Origin: Phaeodactylum tricornutum CCAP 1055/1
Taxonomy: Eukaryota; Bacillariophyta; Bacillariophyceae; Surirellales; Neidiaceae
Assembly: GCF_000150955.2 (NCBI RefSeq)
Contig: NC_011690.1
Span: 310,001-374,000 of the forward strand
Length of the DNA: 64,000 nucleotides
Reading direction: 5' to 3'
Shown: in pieces, positions 1-10,319 of the stretch
Layout of the letters: each line of letters begins with the position of its first letter
Position numbering within the stretch: the stretch's first letter is position 1
Notes under the pieces: generated by a model
Told to the model about the DNA's origin: nothing
Databases searched by the model: none
The model's input: the letters and a program-made list of their open reading frames with translations, nothing else
Position numbers and translations under genes: made by a program

Positions 1-590
1 CGGACGAACGTAGCCAAACGATTGTGTGGCAATATCGGGAAGCACTCCAAAGGCGAACGCAAACGGAAAGATTCCATGTGGCGCGAATGCAAAAATCGCC
101 TGGAATTTTTAGTTTCGATATATGTGTGAGAATGCGGCAATGGATAGCGAAATTAGGGCAAGCCCTTGTGTCTCACCTTGTCTTGTTGGACGTCCATAGT
201 AATGCCTTTCGGTTGATCCAAAATCACTTCCATAGCAATAAACTTTACCCACGCTTGGAAGAGGGACCACTTTCGTACTTGGAGCCATTTGCCGACACGA
301 GGAGATCGGTGGGGTCCGCCAATAACGAGAACTGCCAGAATCACGAGTAGAGAGGCATACAAAGCCCGCTTTCGTTTATCTTTAGCTTGCTTCCACCGCC
401 TGTAGACCCATCTTGCGGTCAATGGAACCCATACTAGCGAACCGACAATAAAGATACTGCTGCCAGCGACGATGAGACGATCAAGAAAGGAAATATCGGA
501 GGGGACTCGAACGAGAACGCGACTGTCAGGAGGGTGCAATGGATACACGGAGGATCCTGACGGATTTAGGCCAGATCTTCTTTCTTTCAT
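1..590 (-). CDS. DGAT2-family acyltransferase (N-terminal part, runs off window)
   Basis: Two exons on the minus strand: 590-177 and 99-1, separated by a 77-nt GTGAGA...CAG intron (176-100) that keeps frame. The start at 590 is the first ATG in frame; the upstream in-frame triplets are not ATG. Residues about 40-100 hold two hydrophobic segments joined by a basic loop. Then comes the GP-R...VRKW..F..W block that precedes the catalytic region of DGAT2 enzymes. Exon 2 begins with FAPHGIFPF, matching the HPHG-type motif, but with Ala for the first His. By family, the protein would esterify diacylglycerol (or a related acceptor) with acyl-CoA in the ER membrane to make triacylglycerol. The C-terminal two thirds lie outside the window, so subtype (DGAT2, MGAT or wax synthase) cannot be settled. 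Confidence 0.75.
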
Positions 591-1276
591 GAAAAAACTA
601 GAAAATTGAGTGCTTTCCTCTTGGAGATGTATGTTGAGCTGTCGTCGTCCGATCACAACATTCGAAATGGATCATTGGATCATGGCATCATGGTCCGTGA
701 AAGTGGACAGAGTTTCCGTTAGGTTTTGTCTGTCCTGGCTGGGGAAAGCTGCCTGTGAAAATCCACACGTAATCCGAATGAGATCTCTGGACACGACTGG
801 CCTACGTCATCTACAGAAAGATGTTGTTTTGATCATTTCTCTACTACCTAGATTGATGTTTACAACAGTCTATCTCGAACCCAAAAGAAATCACGTATTG
901 CAGGTCCCTTGTGACGTTGTTGGCGGCATCCGGGTTGGTTGAAGGAACTTTCTTGCGTGATCTGCGAGGGCTTCATCTTTTTGGTATTCCCGGGATAATG
1001 CATTTTGGAGTGTTTCACAGTCAACGGGCCGTGGATGTGGAAGACATTTGGAGCCGTTTTGTTCTAGAGCTACGCTTGATAGTGTAAAGTCCCGTACTCC
1101 TCTCGGGGAACATTCATCCCTTGCAAAAAGTTCTAGTTTTTGCATCAAGCAACAAGATTTGAATCCGGCTGACGCTGTTTGACGTGCCTAATCGAGTGCA
1201 AAACGTGAGCGATTGCTTTTCAACGTGGTATCGTAGATTTCTGAGCTCCCTTGTGAAACGAAATTCATGCTCCATC
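591..1276. other. Divergent intergenic region, no gene seen
   Basis: About 690 bases lie between the divergently transcribed acyltransferase and the OB-fold gene. Open frames here are short, overlap on both strands, and begin at non-ATG triplets. I see no RNA gene. It presumably holds both promoters. Confidence 0.5.
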
Positions 1277-2574
1277 ATGACCACAGCTGCACTTCATGCT
1301 AACAATCCTCATGCCATGAGAGTAGCTACGAATACAGGCCCTCGGCCACAACTTCGTCGAGCTGTCTACATTCATGTTTCGGACCTCACAAACGCCTACA
1401 ACATCGATCACGCTCGCCTTGAGGAAGAACTTATTAGGGTGCAAACTAACCGAGACAAACCTTCCGAGCCTAGCTCGTCTCGATTTGGTGTTCCTACAGA
1501 GCTGGATACAAGCGCCTCACAAAAAAGATTGCAGCCCCCTCGTGGAGGCTACAATCTATGCGTGTAAGTGAATTATTCTCCACGATTGCGGCCGTCTACG
1601 GTGTAGCGGTTACTTATCTCATTCATTTACTCGACTATAGTCTGGTGGGAAAGGTCGAAGTTGTAGTAGATAAATATCGGGTCGATGGATCCCGGGTTCG
1701 ACTGGCTGAAGTCGAAGTAGGGGACGAAACTGGAACGGTCTCTCTTCGAGCCAGAGACGAGCAGATCGATGGGCTAACGGAAGTTTCCCAGCGGGCTGGC
1801 GCCGTGGTATTGAGAAATTGCACCCTTGAGCTATATCAAGGAAAGCACATTCGCCTGGCGATCACAAAATGGGGAAAACTAAACAGCTTTCCGGATCAGA
1901 TCGCCAGTACTCCGCCTCCACCGAGCAAAATGAATCACGATCGCAATTTTTCTTTGATTGACCTCAGCATGGTTGCGAGCGAAATGGCAAGTGACCCGTA
2001 CAGGTCGACAGAAGCAGATTCGCATAACTCTTCCATTCGTCAGCAGTCTTATCCTCCTGCCCAGCCTAGACGCGGACAAGGCAGAAAAAGTTCTACACTC
2101 AAAATGCAGACTGGTGCGTCGGTCGTCTCTCACCACTATCCTACCAGTGCGAGCGCAATCCCAATGCCTTACAGCCAAGGTAATTTACACGGCTATGGAT
2201 ACACAGAAAGCATGGAGCCGCAACCATACACGTACCATACTCGACCTCATGAAAGAATGACCTCGGCTCAACAGCAGCAATTGATGATGCAGCAACACTA
2301 CGAAATGCAACAACATCAGTTACAGCAGATGTACCAGCATGCATCCCAGGGCCGTCAGCAAATGCTTTCATCGCAGCCAATAATGATTGCTCCAGGCTTG
2401 CAAGCCACCTCGAGTTTCGACACCGTTCCAGAGACTTCGCCGTTCCTTACCTCTGGACATGGTGCTGCCGCAAGTCCTAAACAGCAATCGCAATCCAATC
2501 CTACATTGCGCTCAGACTCTCCCCAATCTCAAGGGAAAATGAACCCACAAGCCGCCACCTATGATCCTCCCTAG
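1277..2574 (+). CDS. OB-fold ssDNA-binding protein, SOSS-B / hSSB-like
   Basis: Exons 1277-1563 and 1641-2574; the GTAAGT...TAG intron (77 nt) restores frame across a Val codon, giving 406 residues. The start is the first in-frame ATG. Residues about 95-175 form one OB fold: GKVEVVVDKYRVDGSRVR, then VGDETGTVSLRARDE, then LRNCTLELYQGKHIRLAITKWG. This has the order of the SOSS complex subunit B / hSSB1 OB fold. The second half is low-complexity, rich in Gln, Met, Ser and Pro, with runs such as AQQQQLMMQQHYEMQQHQLQQMY. Likely role: single-strand nucleic-acid binding in DNA repair or RNA handling. No Integrator or SOSS partner genes lie nearby. Family assignment rests on one domain; the ~95-residue N-terminal extension is unfamiliar. 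Confidence 0.7.
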
Positions 2575-2698
2575 GTTAAACCTAGCGAAAAGTAAAGGGT
2601 GGCTAGGCTCGGAGGTTAAACGGCCGAGCAAGTGACGACAGCTTTCGACAAATGTCAATACGAAAACCACTAGTGCTCTCCAGCTATATTTTGAACAA

Positions 2699-3866
2699 TT
2701 ATATCATATTTTTCCTTTGCTGAAAAAGGTCTATCACGGGTCGTAGAAACGTACATCGATCCTCATTAGACTGATACCTTTCTTGAACGTTCAACTCATC
2801 GTTTCGTTGATATAAAGGTTGGCTTTCAATGCCCACTAGGTCTGCTTTCGTGTCGCAATTTTTGCTTTGTTTGGTGAGCAAGGCGAGACGGATGAGCTCA
2901 TCGATCGCTCCATCGACATGCTCGCCAGTAGCGGCACTGACCTCAACGTGTTTCAAACCGTTTCGCATGCACCAAAGCAAAACCATTTCACGATCCGGGT
3001 GCGAAGCGTCTTCCGAATTAAGCAAGGATTCTAAATAGGATCCGTCGGTTGTCCAGTTTTCACGATTGGCAAGAAAGCTGGAGATCTCCATTCTGCGGTG
3101 GCTTTGTTTCCGTTGATGTTTCTTCTTCATCGGATTGGGGGATAACTGCGTAGAAACACGATACTCGTACCGAAAGTCATTGCCTCGAAAGGACCCAGCG
3201 AGTCCCAGGACGTCTCGTTGCGAAACTCTACGGGGATGGACCCACGTCGAAGCGCGTTGCTGGTCAGCAATGAAGAGGTCCAGTTTATTCGCCACAATCA
3301 AAATTGGAACAGGCTTGCTTTGACAAAGGTCCACCAGATCGGCATACCATTTCAAAAGTTGTGTAAACGATGTTGAAGATGTCATGTCGTAGACCAACAT
3401 TACTGCATCAGCTTGCCGGAAGAACGATGCCCCCAATGAAGCTGCGTCGGTGTGTCGCCTTTGACGTTTCGAATAGAATCGTTCCCGACCAGGCGTATCC
3501 TGAAAGAAAAAGAACTCTGAGTTTACGCCCGTCTTCAGCCAAAAGCAGCTGCGTTCCTTTTTAAATACGATGCCTACGAGCCTGCCCGTGGGCCCAATGA
3601 CTTACCCACATTTGAAGATTGATGAGAACATGTGAATCCGTAGACGACGAATTATGCTCCTGCAAAGGATTCGGCACGCGTCCCGTATAGAAGTCGGAGC
3701 CTAGCGTAGGCACACGAGTTCCAGCCTGAAAGGCATTGTGAAAATATCGCCTCAAGAGGGACGTCTTTCCGGCACCAGCTGCACCGAGTACCAGGCACTG
3801 TAGCTTAACTCGGCATCGCTGATGTTGGGGCTGGGGAACTCGGTGCATTGGAACCCCTTTCTGCAT
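2699..3866 (-). CDS. Rab-like small GTPase with large insertion, no prenylation tail
   Basis: Exons 3866-3606 and 3499-2699 (intron 106 nt, GTAAGT...CAG, phase 0) join to the diagnostic LQMWDTPGRERF switch-II motif; 352 residues. Walker A/G1 is GAAGAGKTS near residue 30, G4 is NKLD and G5 is SAATG. Between G4 and G5 there is about 90 residues of extra sequence (FRGNDFRYEYRV, a KKKHQRKQSHRR basic patch) that ordinary Rabs lack. The C terminus (FQQRKNMI) has no Cys pair or CAAX box, so the protein is probably not prenylated. The family is small Ras/Rab GTPases in vesicle traffic; the exact branch (Rab-like) is open. It converges on the OB-fold gene with only ~125 bases between stops. Confidence 0.8.
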
Positions 3867-4487
3867 TGCGAATTCAGTGTGAATTTTTTTTAAGAATGGA
3901 AGAGATGTTTCTGGACCATATCAAAATGCAATTCGATAGTATCCTCTGTTATCGTATCGCGGTAGCGATTCTATATCGGGTTCGCAACACGGTATGCTTT
4001 CCAGAATATGAACAAGGAGATGTTTGTAGTCTCTGTGGAAGCATCAGTAGGAAAGTACACCGAATCTAAGCATGGCCTGTTCTCCTTCTGGCAGTGATAT
4101 AGCAGTTGGGATCCTACTTCGTGTTTTGTCGGTCTGTCTTGAAATTTATAGAGTCACTGAACTTCCATTAGCGCTAACTTCACAGTCACAGTCAGCAATT
4201 TGTTTTTCACCATGGTGGTGGCGGGGTCCAGAAAGCGAAGAATTCCAACACTAGGTTGGCCATGGAAGGGATATATCCCAACGACAAAAGTCTTGCTTAA
4301 CTGTAAATTGTTGGTTGAAAGGACAGACAGGTCTACACGAATCCTGTGGTCTTTAGCCATAAATCAGACATTCTCGAATTTTGATAGCACAAGAATGGCA
4401 AGACCTGCAACGTTGTTTTTGCTCGCCTGTCAACAAAATACACACTAGGTTTTTTTGGACCTGTTCTGCCAAACATCGGCAATCAAC
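3867..4487. other. Divergent intergenic region with a double TNA-CWG-TNA footprint
   Basis: About 620 bases between the Rab-like and PAC4-like start codons. No convincing ORF or RNA gene. The only notable structure is the overlapping repeat at 4180-4194, described separately. Confidence 0.5.
4180..4194. repeat. Double footprint-like word TCACAGTCACAGTCA
   Basis: Reads TCA-CAG-TCA-CAG-TCA: the same TNA triplet three times with CAG between. It is what two successive insertion/excision rounds at one target would leave, if TNA-CWG-TNA is a transposon footprint. It lies in non-coding DNA. Confidence 0.5.
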
Positions 4488-5163
4488 ATGGTTGAGGTTA
4501 CGCAGGACGCACCGCGCATGGATATCACCACATTTGCCGTAAATTTGCCACCAGCAATCGTACAAGGGTTCGACGAGCCCATTGTCGATGACAGTGTTGG
4601 CATCAGTCTGGGAGATCAGGGCATTGTGGGGACAATCACGTTTTCCAAGAAGGCCGCCACAATTTGGTTTGGCTGGGGATCGTTACAATCCTCCAAAACA
4701 TCAGGCCCTGGCGGCAATGCGGGCTACGGGGCCACGCCAGTCGGGGCAAAATCCCTATGCGTCGGTACTGGTAAGAATGTTCGAACTTGGTAACTGCGTG
4801 GCTCCTCTCTAGCAATCGTTCTAATCCCCTTTTTCTTTTCCATCAGCACCCAATCTTTCTATGGGGCCGCTGGTTGTGGCGATGCCTCGTCCACGGTACA
4901 AAGGATCCCTTTCTATATCGGCTGAACCTTCTACATCCAAACTGATTGGATATGATGATGAGGGCGACGAAATGGTGGCTCGACAAATGAGTTCGCGTCT
5001 AAGTCAACGTCTCGGCATTGCCATCTTTGTGTCCTGCAGCTTTACTGGCGCTCCTGCTATGGCAACAGATGGCGTTGACCAGAGCATAGTGCAACATCGA
5101 GCAGCGGCCTTTGCGGAAAGAGAGGTATATCGGATCCTTAACAAAAAACTAAATTCTGTGTAA
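4488..5163 (+). CDS. Proteasome assembly chaperone 4-like protein
   Basis: Exons 4488-4770 and 4847-5163 (GTAAGA...CAG, 76 nt, phase 1) give 199 residues. The start is the first ATG in frame. The C-terminal half carries LVVAMPRPRYKG, then STSKLIGYDDEGDEMVARQMSSRLSQR, then IFVSCSF and a terminal amphipathic helix ending EREVYRIL. This is the order seen in PSMG4/PAC4 (LAVAM..., ..STSLLG..., A..LA.R....VFVSYN). The family heterodimerises with PAC3 and helps build the 20S alpha ring in the cytosol. The N-terminal ~90 residues (IWFGWGSL) fit the first beta strands of the fold. Assignment is by motif order only. Confidence 0.6.
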
Positions 5164-5242
5164 GAATAGGACTAAACAGACAAAGTCGTGTACATGCCAT
5201 TACTTTGTTTAATGCCAAATAACCCGACTGCGGTTTCAATTC

Positions 5243-5844
5243 TTACGGACAATCGTCGACGATACGATCAGGAATATACACGGTCATGCCGTCCATTTCC
5301 TTAACTAACTTTACTGCGGAAGCCAAACGGCTGCCCTCATAAATTTCGTCAAAGCTCCAGTGATCATCTAGCATCTGCTCTTCCACCGGCGTCATGCGCT
5401 GGGCCTTGTCCGAGCCTTTGCCAACCAGAACGACGTGATCGTAGCCCGAAGTGGTGCCCTCGCCAAACGTCGGCTCGAACCAGGTCTCCGTACGCGCTTC
5501 CTCCGGTGCCGAACCACCACTTGCAGGGCCAATGTCGATATCGTACATATCGCAGACTTCGTACAGAGTTCGGCCTACACACAATGGAACAAGAGAATAT
5601 GTGAGTACAGCAATCAGAATTTGTGGAGAATAAGTATCTTCCATCCTTTTCTACTGTTTTTCTTACCAATAACACCTTTTATTTTCCGCCGGGCGCCGCT
5701 CGGATCAACGAGAGTCAGATCTATCAAAAGATCCCTTACGGAAGGGACTGTCGCTGGAGCGCTCGTTACTGGAACGTTCGAACTAAACATCAACCGTCCC
5801 GTCAGTTGCGGAGTAAACACTTTTTTGGCGAATATTCGAATCAT
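5243..5844 (-). CDS. Mitochondrial-type ferredoxin-fold protein lacking cluster cysteines
   Basis: Exons 5844-5667 and 5574-5243 (GTAAGA...TAG, 92 nt, phase 1) give 169 residues. The start MIRIFAKKVF begins a basic, Ser/Thr-rich N terminus typical of a mitochondrial presequence. The body follows adrenodoxin-type ferredoxins: LTLVDPSGARRKIKGVIGRTL..., then SRLASAVKLVKEMDGMTVYIPD, which parallels SRLGCQ...LTK.MDGMTVRVP. All four ligand positions are replaced: the CxxxxxCxxC loop reads GPASGGSAPEEARTE, and the last Cys is Ala. It cannot hold a normal 2Fe-2S cluster. Ferredoxin-like bridge subunits of mitochondrial complex I (C1-FDX/NDUFX) are a plausible home; that is inference. Confidence 0.7.
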
Positions 5845-7374
5845 TTTTTGAGACCTAGGTCGGTCCTGGACTTGGAGTGAACACTTTAAGCGCACAGATA
5901 CAACCGACACAGTATCGACGGATCCAAAGGGTCCGTATCGGATATTGTCGTGCTGTGGTAAGAGGGATGTTGCGCAGATACTTCGGGATTTCCCCCCGTG
6001 TCCTGCGCTTGTTGCAGCGTCAACTTTCGCAGCGGCAGTCCGTTCACGACATAGTCGCGACATGACCACGTTATTCCGGTGTGACGTCGACTTCACAGTC
6101 AGTCTGCCCGTCGGTTAGATCAGGAGACACATAATCTTTCGACGGCAAGACGTAACTGAAATTCACAGGCATCGATACCAAATGTGTAGCTCAGTCAAGC
6201 AGCTGACTGTGAGAGCACTCTACCCCTCAATGGTTTTGTGCTTCCCCCGTAGGGAAAGATAAAACTGTTGCTTATTAACAAAATTAGAAATAGGAGCGTA
6301 TATCCCGGCAATACATATGAATTCATTTTTGTCATTAATGCAATATCGCTTCATTGTGACCCACGCAACGGATGAGCCTAATCAAGAAAGCCTGTGTGTT
6401 ACAGCATCTGAAGGAGCCTCTTTCACGAAGGGTTTCACAAAAGCAGCGGTGTGATTGTGGGACGGGATTTCAACTCTATAACTTGCAGCAGCCGCACAGA
6501 TTTGCTTTACCTCTAGACAGTGGTAGGTCTCCGGATCAGGCACCCCGGGTACTGCTTTGTCGAATAAAACGTAACGAAACAAAACGGAGTCGCCCCTTGT
6601 TCTCCTTTGCCCTTCTACCTACCTGACCGCACGTTATCTTATCTTCTCTCCGTGCGACTCTCTTCGTGGATCGAAATCAGAAAGGACGTCACCTGTTCTG
6701 CTGGAAGAAGAAGGCTTAACTGGTAAAGGCAAGTTCAAGTGTATGCGTCTCACAACCATCTGGTTGGGGAAGGCTTATGACCTCAAGCAGCCAATCCTGA
6801 TCCTTGGAGGTATTCGGCTTCGGTCTGTGACGTCATCTTTCGGTCTAAGTCTGGAGCTGATTATCTTCACGAGGAACAAGGGCGGATGCAAGTTCACCGA
6901 CGTACTACTACTACTGCGACAAGGAACTCGACACGAAAAACAAATGGCCTCCGCGTGTGGCTGTTCGCCTGCACTCGATCGGAAGGCGCACGTGAGCGGC
7001 GTAAAACCAGGAACGCAATTTTCCAACAACGCAGATAACCTCTCCAGCGACAATCAATGACTACTAGTGGTTAGTTAGTAGTTAGACTCATCGGAAAGGT
7101 GAAACCTGGATAACTATCTATCTTGACTCTAGAGACAAGACTAATAGAAATCGTGAGAGCAGTCGCGACGGGTAGTTGGCACCGATCGGAATACTGGAGT
7201 CGCGAAGGCGAATTTGATAGAGGAACGCCTCGTGCTTCTGTGCGCAAGCCGCGTAGGACTGGTTCGCGTCGATTGTTCTCCTTCGCTTCGATTGTTCCTC
7301 CAAGCAGCTCTCGAGTGGACGAAAAGCACACGCGAGCGTGTTGGAGGAAAAAGCAATTCTCACATCTGCTAGCA
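5845..7374. other. 1.5 kb intergenic region, no gene supported
   Basis: Divergent region between the ferredoxin-like and LRR genes. Several short overlapping frames are open on both strands; none has recognisable motifs or a splice partner. Footprint-like words lie at 6093-6101 (TCACAGTCA) and 6204-6212 (TGACTGTGA). Confidence 0.45.
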
Positions 7375-10196
7375 ATGGATGTGACCGAAACCGTTTCCTT
7401 TGCAATACCCTTTACAGTTAGACACCAATACTTACAACATCACAACATGCCTCCCAAACCTCAAGAACACCAGCAAGGGGAACCCGAACAAGACGCAGAC
7501 GAGCACCACTCGAGAACTTCCAGCAAGAGTAGTCTGTCAGGGCGCGAACCACTCCTGTTTGACAATGCAACTCTGTTGTCCGCGTCTGGGCATTTACCAT
7601 CGGAGACTTCTCGTAGTACTTTAGACGGTGAATTCGCTGTCAATACTGCTACGGAGATGGACTGTGATATCTCACTTTCAATCATGAATCGTCCATCACG
7701 GGATGTTGTTCTTCAACGATTATCGGAAGCCCTGCTCCGGAGATCTCTGACAAAGGTATGTGGTAGCGACATATATGATCCTTGGTGCCAAGACTGGTGC
7801 TATCTACAAAGTTCGCTCTGACACACTTTCTTTCTCTTGCTGCTTTCATTAAACTTTCGTCACTCGCCGTAATTTCAAAGATTGACTTGTCCCAACGAGG
7901 AATTCGAACCTCAGATGCTCGACTCATCAACATGGCACTGGCCCAGAACGCATCCCTGACAACCTTGAAACTGGGATACAATGATCTCGGGGACGACGGC
8001 TTGCGAACATTGGCAAACGGTATCGCTCGCCACGGGGCTTTAGAAAGCCTGGATCTAGGGTTCAACAACATCGGCGATAATGGTTGCCGCGCTTTGGCCG
8101 AAGCAATTACTGCGCAACCCATGTCACTTTCCAGATTGCGGACTCTGTATCTTGCAGGAAACGCATTGGGCGAAGATGGAGCATTGGCCATTGCCAAAAT
8201 CGTCCAGCACGGATCTCTGGAAAAGCTGTATCTCACTGGAAATCGCCTAGGACCAGATGGAGTTAGAGCCATTGCTGAGGCAGCGTTGGAGCTACAGCTG
8301 GAGAAAATTCACAAAGTCAACATCAATTGCGTAAACAGTCTTCAAGCAAGCAGACGTGGGATCAAGGAACTGTTTCTCGGAGGCACTGGATTGGGCGGTG
8401 TTGGTTGTCAGGCTATCGCGGACTTGTTAGGGCAATCGTCAACTCTGCAAGTTTTGTCTCTGGCGAACTGCGACCTAGACAATGATTCTTTGTCAGTCTT
8501 GGCATCCAGTATCAAGTCAAATAGGGAGCAATTACCCCTGGAGTCTCTTCAATTGTCATTTAACCAGATATCTTGCAAAGGAGTCGAGAGTCTTTCAAAT
8601 GCTATATGGGGATGCCGTTCACTTCGAGAGCTGCTTCTCGACAACAATCAGATCGGAGACCGCGGGGCGGGGCAAATCGCTGCCGTCTTAGCCTCTGCGA
8701 ATCGCTTGGAGACCCTAAACGTTGGCTTCAATCGAATCAAAGCAGTAGGCATTAAGGCGATCATGAAGACTGTTCCCGAAAGCGAGAGTTTACATTCCCT
8801 TTCTCTGTCGGGGAACACCGTTGACGCCAGTGCCGCGAGAAGTATTGCCTATGCTCTGGCATTCAATCATTCTCTTCTTTCGCTCTCGCTAGTGAACACC
8901 TCAATTCAACATGAAGGACAGCGACATATTACTGCAGGAATTGTTTCCAATAGTCACATTAAACTCTTGCAACTGAACGGCTTCCGAATTGGCCCGATCG
9001 TTGTCACGCTCGGCTTTCCAGCTGCCTTGGAACATTGGAGCAATGATCAGATTCTCAACTTTATTCATTTAATGTGGGACAAATCCGCTGAGTTGGTGGC
9101 ACAACAGGAGCACGAGGCAAAACCAGTCTTTGACACATCACGCTTTTTCTCGAAGGCGAATCCTCGAGATCGAGCGGCCCCGTTGGACGCCGCGGTCGTG
9201 GTTGACGTGGCAAAGAAGGCCTATGTGGAACTTGTTACGGAGGGGGTTGATATTTTTTCAAAGCGACCTGGCAATATGCACGAGCTGTCGCCGCTACCAG
9301 GTGATAACTTCATAGTAGAGTCGACGAGGAAGGTCGGAGAGAACAGCTATGCCGAATCGTCGCTTGAAAGCCATGTTCAAGCTCGTTCTTTCGTGACATC
9401 CCCAGAATTAGCCGGCTCTGAAACCTATGTTCCAGATCCTCAGCGAAAGAAACGCGTCATTGAGTGGCTTTGTTCTAATATTCAGAACCTGAACAAAATG
9501 GCCCAGCAGCCCTTTAACTCGAAAGAGTTATGGGCGCTTCACCAGCGATACTTTACGCCAGTCGTCAACGAGTGTGGCGGAAGCGTCAACCCTACTTCAG
9601 AAACGTCCAACAATCAAAACGGGAATCCAAAATTACACGCTTCCAGGGTTTCTCGATCTAACTCGACTGAGAACCCAGCTGATATGATGAATGATTCAAC
9701 GGATGACACACTGATGACCCAATCGAGTGACCCTTTCATCTTGGATTCGCCTCAAGGCATCGTTTCCTTGCCCGTTCTGAAAAGAAAAGTGTCTTACCGA
9801 TTTCTTGGTGATGCAATGGTAAATTCAGCCCCTCGAATGTCAAATTGTGTGGAGATGCGCGGGCCTGAGACAGAACAGCCAATTTCGAACGGAATGGTGT
9901 CCATGATGATTGAAGGAGGCCCGGTTGGCCACTCGATGCCTCGCAAAACCAAACGTGCACGGAGGAATCGCACTCGCATTTCATTTCTACCTCGTGTGAA
10001 GGTAAAGCTGGATTCGTATTTGGACGTCTGTCACGAGAAAGCGTTGACGATGATGAGGCAACTGTACTTTGTTGAACGAGCAATCTTGCTGGGTCAGTTG
10101 AATTCAGATGTGAACTCGATGCCGTACAGTGCCCGCATGCACTTGCACGGCGTCCTTGCTATGGACGCTGAAATGATTTTAGTTGACATGATATAG
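7375..10196 (+). CDS. Leucine-rich repeat protein (ribonuclease-inhibitor type)
   Basis: Exons 7375-7755 and 7881-10196 (GTATGT...AAG, 125 nt, phase 0) give 898 residues. Residues about 128-400 are tandem ~28-residue LRRs of the RI/NLRC type, e.g. LTTLKLGYNDLGDDGLRTLA and LESLDLGFNNIGDNGCRALA. The rest is non-repetitive, with Ser/Asn-rich stretches, a basic patch (RKTKRARRNRTR) near residue 825 and a C-terminal region ending MDAEMILVDMI. No kinase, NACHT or membrane segment is seen, so it is probably a scaffold. A second in-frame ATG at 7447 (MPPKPQEH) may be the real start: a footprint-like TTACAGTTA lies at 7412-7420, between the two ATGs, and such words are otherwise mostly non-coding. Confidence 0.8.
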
Positions 10197-10319
10197 AAAT
10201 ACATAATCTGAGTGAACAGTTATAACAACTAATTTGCAAAACACTTTTAGAAAGTATGCGAACTACCTCCGTGACAAGCTAATTATTTTGCTTGGGCGAA
10301 AGGCAGCTATTGTGCTTTC

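Noticed and set aside
153-656. Start of the acyltransferase at 656
   Set aside because: The triplet at 656 is GTG; the first ATG in frame is at 590. Several other long frames also begin at GTG or TTG and were trimmed to ATG in the same way.
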